Below, piece after piece: positions 60,209 to 64,000 of a DNA stretch of 64,000 nt (position 1 is its first letter; each line of letters starts with the position of its first letter). The DNA is from Iamia sp. SCSIO 61187 (GTDB lineage: Bacteria > Actinomycetota > Acidimicrobiia > Acidimicrobiales > Iamiaceae), in the NCBI RefSeq assembly GCF_019443745.1, contig NZ_CP050948.1, forward strand, positions 3,104,001 to 3,168,000, in the 5' to 3' direction. Made by a program: the position numbers and the translations under genes. Below the pieces are notes generated by a model, which saw only the letters and a list, made by a program, of their open reading frames with translations, ran no database searches and was not told the origin of the DNA.

Positions 60209-60799
60209 ATGGGTCTGACCCGCCGCCACCTGCAGTCGGTGCCCGCCAGCGGGCCCGGCGACGCCGACGCCCTCCTGGCCCGCACCGCCCGGGGCGACGC
60301 CGACGCCTTCGCCGAGCTCTACGACATCGTCGCCCCCACCGTCGTGGGCATCGCCCGCCGGGTCGTCCGCGACCCGCACCAGGCCGACGAGGTGGCCCAG
60401 GAGGTCATGCTCGAGGTCTGGCGCCGGGCGCCGAGCTACGACCGGACCAAGGGCTCGTGCAAGACCTGGGTCGCGACCATCGCCCACCGGCGCAGCGTCG
60501 ACCGGGTGCGCAGCGAGCAGGCCGAGCGCGACCGCCGCGTCCGCGACGCCGAGCGCACCGGCGCCGCCGACCCCGACCCCGTGTCCGCCCCGATGACCCT
60601 CGAGGACGAGCGCCAGGAGGTCGTCACCGCCCTGGGCCAGCTGACCGAGCTCCAGCGGGAGACCATCGAGCTCGCCTACTACGGCGGCTACACCTACGCC
60701 CAGGTCGCTGACATCCTGGAGCTGCCCCTCGGAACGGTGAAGACCCGCATCCGGGACGGGATGATCCGCCTGCGAGACGCACTGGAGGTGACGTCGTGA
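60209..60799 (+). CDS. ECF RNA polymerase sigma factor (SigK-like)
   Basis: The product has 196 residues from the ATG at 60209; a GTG at 60167 would add 14 residues. Region 2: RGDADAFAELYDIVAPTVVG, then DEVAQEVMLEVWRRAPSYD and CKTWVATIAHRRSVDRVRSE. Region 4: LTELQRETIELAYYGGYTYA, then VADILELPLGTVKTRIRDGM. The order and overlap (GTGA) with an RskA-like anti-sigma gene match the SigK/RskA pair. In mycobacteria that pair controls envelope and secreted-antigen genes. Confidence 0.92.
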   Translation: MGLTRRHLQSVPASGPGDADALLARTARGDADAFAELYDIVAPTVVGIARRVVRDPHQADEVAQEVMLEVWRRAPSYDRTKGSCKTWVATIAHRRSVDRVRSEQAERDRRVRDAERTGAADPDPVSAPMTLEDERQEVVTALGQLTELQRETIELAYYGGYTYAQVADILELPLGTVKTRIRDGMIRLRDALEVTS

Positions 60800-61497
60800 G
60801 CCCCCCCGATCCGCACACCCTCGTCGGGCCCTACGTGCTCGACGCCCTCCCGGCGGACGAGCGCGACCTGTTCGAGGACCACCTGTCCCGCTGCCCGGAG
60901 TGCCAGACCGAGGCGGCCGAGCTGCTGGCCGCCGCCGCCCACCTGGGGCAGGCCGCCGCCGTCGTCCCCCCGGCCGCCCTGCGCGACCAGGTGCTCGCCC
61001 AGGTCGCCCAGACCCGTCAGGTCGCCCCCGGCGGCTCGTTCGGGGCCGGCGAGCGCCGCCGCCGCCCCTGGGTGACCCCCGTCCTCGCCGCCGCCGCCGT
61101 GGTCGTGCTGGCGGCGGTCGGCGCCATCGCCGTGCGGTCCGACCAGCGGGCCGACCAGGCCGAGGACCTCGTCGCCATCGTCGCCGACCCCGAGGCCGAG
61201 ACCGTCGAGGTCTCGGGCGAGGGCGGCACCATGCGCCTCGTCGTCTCCGACGCCCACGACAGCTCGGTGGTCGTGGCCGAGGGCATGGCCGCCCCGCCGC
61301 CGGGCAAGACCTACGCCCTCTGGTTCGACGAGGCCGGCGTGATGGTGCTCCACGGCACCTTCGCCCCCGACGACGACGGGTCGGTCCGGGTCCGGGTCGA
61401 CGGCGTCCCGAGCGACGTCGTCGGCGTGACCGTCGAGGACGCCGGCGAGACGCCCCGGGAGCCGACCTTCCCCACCGTCGCCACCGGCTCCCTGTAG
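60796..61497 (+). CDS. RskA-like membrane anti-sigma factor with zinc-binding N-domain
   Basis: The product has 233 residues; the GTG overlaps the sigma-factor stop. The N-terminus has the ZAS motif H29-x3-C33-x2-C36 in DHLSRCPECQTEA. One transmembrane helix (VTPVLAAAAVVVLAAVGAIA) lies near residues 92-111. The external C-terminal RskA domain contains GMAAPPPGKTYALWF and GTFAPDDDGSVRVRV. It holds the ECF sigma factor at the membrane until regulated proteolysis releases it. A perfect hairpin follows the stop. Confidence 0.92.
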   Translation: MSPPDPHTLVGPYVLDALPADERDLFEDHLSRCPECQTEAAELLAAAAHLGQAAAVVPPAALRDQVLAQVAQTRQVAPGGSFGAGERRRRPWVTPVLAAAAVVVLAAVGAIAVRSDQRADQAEDLVAIVADPEAETVEVSGEGGTMRLVVSDAHDSSVVVAEGMAAPPPGKTYALWFDEAGVMVLHGTFAPDDDGSVRVRVDGVPSDVVGVTVEDAGETPREPTFPTVATGSL

Positions 61498-61512
61498 ACC
61501 CTGCGCCCAGAC

Positions 61513-61566
61513 CCGAGCTCGGTGGCAGATGTGGGACATCCGTCCCACATCTGCCACCGAGTTCGG
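61513..61566. terminator. Long perfect hairpin between convergent genes, CTCGGTGG family copy 2
   Basis: Perfect 20-base arms, CTCGGTGGCAGATGTGGGAC (61518-61537) and complement (61542-61561), with loop ATCC. The arms extend to 61513 and 61566 with one G-T pair. It lies between the convergent anti-sigma and acetoacetate-CoA ligase genes, so it should terminate both. The same CTCGGTGGCAGATG sequence occurs in the hairpin at 30061-30116, so it also belongs to a dispersed repeat family. Confidence 0.85.
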
Positions 61567-61577
61567 CGGGGGTCGGT

Positions 61578-63581
61578 TCAGGGGGTGGGCGGGGTCTCCG
61601 GGGCCAGGCGCTCGAAGGCGTCGAGGGCCGAGGGGTCGGCCAGAGAGCCCCGGGCCACGGCGTCGTCGACCGGGGTGCCGGTGAGGATGCGCTTCACCGG
61701 CACCTCCAGCTTCTTGCCCGAGAGGGTGCGGGGCACGGCCGGCACGACCTCGAGGCGGTCGGGGACGTGGCGAGGTGACAGCTCCGACCGGAGGGCCGCC
61801 CCGATCCGGCGCCCCAGCTCGTCCTCGTCGACCGCGACGCCGGGGGCCAGGGCGACGAAGAGGATCAGCTCGCCGGCGCCCCCGTCGTCGCCCTCGAGGT
61901 GCACGACGAGGCTGTCGGCCACCTCGGGGAGGCCCTCGACGACGGTGTAGAAGTCGCTCGTGCCGAGGCGCACCCCGCCCCGGTTGAGGGTGGCGTCGGA
62001 CCGGCCGGTGATTGTGGCGGCGCCGTCGGCGGTGAAGGTCACCCAGTCGCCGTGGCGCCACACGCCGGGGATGTCCTCGAAGTAGGCCGCCCGGTACCGG
62101 GACCCGTCGTCGTCGCCCCAGAACCCGACCGGCATCGACGGCATGGGGACGGTGACCACCAGCTCGCCCAGCTCGCCCGGGGCGCAGGCCGTGCCGTCGG
62201 GGTGGACGGCCTCGACGGCGCAGCCCAGCAGCCGGCAGCTGAGCTCGCCGGCCCGCACCGGGAGCAGCGGCGAGGTGCCCAGGAAGGCGGTGCACACGTC
62301 GGTGCCGCCGCTGATCGACGAGACGGGGACGCCGACGGCGTCGCGCACCCAGCGGAACCCCTCGGCCGGGAGCGGCGCCCCCGTCGACCCCACCCAGCGC
62401 AGGCTCCCCCGGGCGGGGTCCAGGCCCTCCTTGCGGCAGGCCATGAGGAACGGGGCCGAGGCGCCGAAGACGGTGGTGCCGGTCTCGTCGGCCACGTCCC
62501 ACAGCGTCGCCAGCGACGGGTGGGCGGGGTCGCCGTCGAACAAGACGATGGTCGACCCGGTCAGCAACCCCGACACCAGGTAGTTCCACATCATCCAGCC
62601 GGTCGTGGTGAACCAGAGGAACCGGTCGGCCGGGGTGAGGTCCTGGTGGAGCGTCAGGGTCTTGAGGTGCTCGACCGTGATGCCGCCGTGGCCGTGGACG
62701 ATGGCCTTGGGCAGACCGGTCGTGCCCGAGCTGAACAAGATGTAGAGCGGGTGGTCGAACGGCACGGCCGCGAACGTGGGCGGCCCGGGGTGGGGCCCGG
62801 CGAGCAGGTCCGCCCACCCGTCCTCGGAACCGCCCGGCGAGGCGCCAGCCGAGTTGGCCGGTCGAGCCCGGTCGAGGTACGGGATCCGCACCGTGTGCCG
62901 GAGGCCGGGGAGGGCGTCCTCGATGACGGCCACCTCGGCGGTGCGGTCGATCGCCTTGGCGCCGTAGCGGTAGCCGTCGACGGCGAGCAGGACGCTGGGC
63001 TCGATCTGGCCGAGGCGGTCGATGACCGAGCGGGTGCCGAACTCGGGGGCGCAGCTCGACCACACCGCGCCGATCGACGCGGTGGCGAGGAAGGCGACCA
63101 GCGTCTCGGGGATGTTCGGCGCGTAGGCCGCGACCCGGTCGCCCGGCGCCACGCCCAGCCGGCGCAGCCCGGCGGCGCACCGGGCCACCTGCTCGGCGAG
63201 GGCCCCCCAGGTGATCTCCTGCGGGTCCCGGGTCTGGCTGCGTGCCACCACGGCGACGTCGTCGGGTCGGTCGGCGGCGGCGGCGAGGGCGTGCTCGGCG
63301 TAGCTGAGCGTGCCGCCGGGGAACCAGCGGGCCCCCGGCATCGAGGCCTCCGCCAGCGCATGCGTCGGGCGCTCGTGCCAGCGGACCCCGAGGTCGTCGC
63401 TCACCGCCGTCCAGAAGCCGTCGAGGTCCGTCACCGACCAGGCGTGCAGGCCGGGGTAGGACCGATGGCCGTGGGCGGCGGCGAAGCGTCCCGCCGCGGT
63501 GGTCGTCCAGGCGTCGGAGGGTGGTTCCCAGAGGACCTCGCCCCGGCCGTGGCCCTCGGTGCTCGCTGCGACGCCGTCCAC
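61578..63581 (-). CDS. Acetoacetate--CoA ligase
   Basis: The product has 667 residues, starting at a GTG, the normal length of AacS. The N-terminal cap domain has VLWEPPSDAWTTTAAGRFA and MPGARWFPGGTLSYAEHAL. The AMP-binding loop is ILFSSGTTGLPKAIVHGHGG. The gate region reads FTTTGWMMWNYLVSGLLTGS, SISGGTDVCTAFLG follows, and the hinge is ITGRSDATLNRGGVRLG. The catalytic Lys is in RTLSGKKLEVPVKR. It activates acetoacetate for ketone-body or lipid use. The gene is convergent with the anti-sigma factor gene and is followed by a terminator hairpin. Confidence 0.92.
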   Translation of the reverse strand: MDGVAASTEGHGRGEVLWEPPSDAWTTTAAGRFAAAHGHRSYPGLHAWSVTDLDGFWTAVSDDLGVRWHERPTHALAEASMPGARWFPGGTLSYAEHALAAAADRPDDVAVVARSQTRDPQEITWGALAEQVARCAAGLRRLGVAPGDRVAAYAPNIPETLVAFLATASIGAVWSSCAPEFGTRSVIDRLGQIEPSVLLAVDGYRYGAKAIDRTAEVAVIEDALPGLRHTVRIPYLDRARPANSAGASPGGSEDGWADLLAGPHPGPPTFAAVPFDHPLYILFSSGTTGLPKAIVHGHGGITVEHLKTLTLHQDLTPADRFLWFTTTGWMMWNYLVSGLLTGSTIVLFDGDPAHPSLATLWDVADETGTTVFGASAPFLMACRKEGLDPARGSLRWVGSTGAPLPAEGFRWVRDAVGVPVSSISGGTDVCTAFLGTSPLLPVRAGELSCRLLGCAVEAVHPDGTACAPGELGELVVTVPMPSMPVGFWGDDDGSRYRAAYFEDIPGVWRHGDWVTFTADGAATITGRSDATLNRGGVRLGTSDFYTVVEGLPEVADSLVVHLEGDDGGAGELILFVALAPGVAVDEDELGRRIGAALRSELSPRHVPDRLEVVPAVPRTLSGKKLEVPVKRILTGTPVDDAVARGSLADPSALDAFERLAPETPPTP

Positions 63582-63604
63582 GGCGGCGAGGGTAGGTCCT
63601 GGCG

Positions 63605-64000
63605 TCAGGCGCCGGGGTCGGCCGTCGTGGTCGTCGGCGGGGAGGTGGTCGTCGTCCCGTCGTCGCGCGGCCCCGGGGCGGCGGGGGCGCTGGGCGGGGG
63701 CGGGTCCGGGTCGGGGTCGGGGTCCGGGTCGCTCAGCGGGTCCTGGTCCGGCGCGGTGAAGCGGAACGCCGAGGCCGTCACCTGCCCCCCGTCCTCGGTG
63801 ATGGCGACGGCGACGTGCGGGCCGGGGGCGAGGGCGTCGGTGGCGGCCCGCAGGCCGGTCGCGCCGTCGGGCGTCGATGCCCACACCACCCCGTCGAGCA
63901 CCAGGGCCAGGGGCCGGACGGCGCCGACGGCCACGACGCCGGGCGCCTCGGCCGTGGGGCCGGTCCACGTCACCGAGCCGGCGGCGGTGCTGGCGAGGCG
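63605..64000 (-). CDS. Hypothetical protein, C-terminal part (5' end outside window)
   Basis: The frame is open from the right edge to the TGA at 63605, giving 131 residues. The visible part contains short beta-rich segments (VVAVGAVRPLALVLDGVVWA, VAVAITEDGGQVTASAFRF). A low-complexity tail follows: DPDPDPDPDP, encoded by a GGGTCG/GGGTCC repeat near 63702-63730, a Pro/Ala stretch and a Thr-rich end. The tail composition suggests an extracytoplasmic or cell-wall protein. No family recognised. Its stop is 23 bases from the acetoacetate-CoA ligase start on the same strand. Confidence 0.6.
   Translation of the reverse strand, partial: RLASTAAGSVTWTGPTAEAPGVVAVGAVRPLALVLDGVVWASTPDGATGLRAATDALAPGPHVAVAITEDGGQVTASAFRFTAPDQDPLSDPDPDPDPDPPPPSAPAAPGPRDDGTTTTSPPTTTTADPGA

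Noticed and set aside
60194-60222. GGGTCTGACC at the start of the sigma-factor gene as a REP copy
   Set aside because: Only the 10-base core matches and no inverted arms flank it. It is coding sequence for the sigma factor N-terminus.

Overview
The window is very GC-rich DNA (well above 70 percent by eye, codons ending almost always in G or C) from a high-GC actinobacterium. An F420-type LLM oxidoreductase, an ECF sigma factor with an RskA-like anti-sigma factor, a fatty acyl reductase-HAD fusion, many acyl-CoA enzymes and many actinobacterial-type TetR regulators all fit. The protein flavour and the abundance of hairpin repeats suggest class Acidimicrobiia (Iamia or Aquihabitans-like). The taxonomic call is inference, since no rRNA is present.

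Left edge (1-490): the C-terminal end of a tyrosine recombinase abuts the 3' end of a tRNA-Pro(TGG) gene. An integrative element lying to the left probably ends here. From about 490 onwards the sequence reads as chromosome.

490-10.9 kb: a VOC-fold protein, an unknown protein, a crotonase, and a TetR plus diiron ferritin-like pair with a candidate operator. Next is a complete nucleoside uptake operon: BMP lipoprotein, strong hairpin, double ABC ATPase, two permeases and cytidine deaminase, with the last four genes overlapping translationally. 10.9-23.4 kb: a lipoprotein, a PhyH-type dioxygenase whose 3' end is present three times in tandem, an SMP-30 protein, a C4 zinc-ribbon coiled-coil protein, a class A PBP, a LLM oxidoreductase, a beta-lactamase-fold hydrolase, a small methyltransferase, a carotenoid oxygenase, a HhH-GPD glycosylase and a thiolase remnant. 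23.4-31.6 kb (minus strand): acyl-CoA synthetase, an alkyl-DHAP-synthase-like flavoenzyme, a YdbT/YdbS-like PH-domain pair, threonine aldolase and a PAS-GGDEF protein. 31.8-36.8 kb: a TetR-controlled NTF2-like/membrane protein pair, an RsbW-like ATPase, a gene-poor kilobase, tRNA-Val(CAC), a thioesterase and an acetoacetate-decarboxylase-like protein. 36.8-43.5 kb: amidase, hydroxyacid dehydrogenase, a 55-residue Cys-rich protein, an MFS exporter, and divergent murF and ddl.

43.5-49.1 kb: a single-module C-A-T-TE peptide synthetase overlapping a Wzx/MurJ-type flippase gene, with codon use unlike its neighbours. 49.2-57.9 kb: two VOC proteins and an AhpD-like protein, then a TetR gene divergent from a tightly overlapping operon (fatty acyl reductase-HAD fusion, zinc dehydrogenase, LarA/DUF2088 protein, PlsC acyltransferase). 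57.9-59.2 kb: three overlapping lipoprotein genes that share a two-cysteine helical repeat (C-x40-C in three of four copies). 59.3-64 kb: a GntR regulator, a sigma/anti-sigma pair, acetoacetate-CoA ligase and a truncated unknown gene.

A running theme is extragenic palindromes of several families: GGTGCC-T-GGCACC-cored, GGGGTCAGA-flanked, and CTCGGTGGCAGATG-type. They sit between genes, and one similar palindrome sits in frame inside the zinc dehydrogenase. The three best candidates for undescribed biology are the NRPS-flippase pair, the acyl reductase/LarA-like/PlsC operon, and the C-x40-C lipoprotein cluster.
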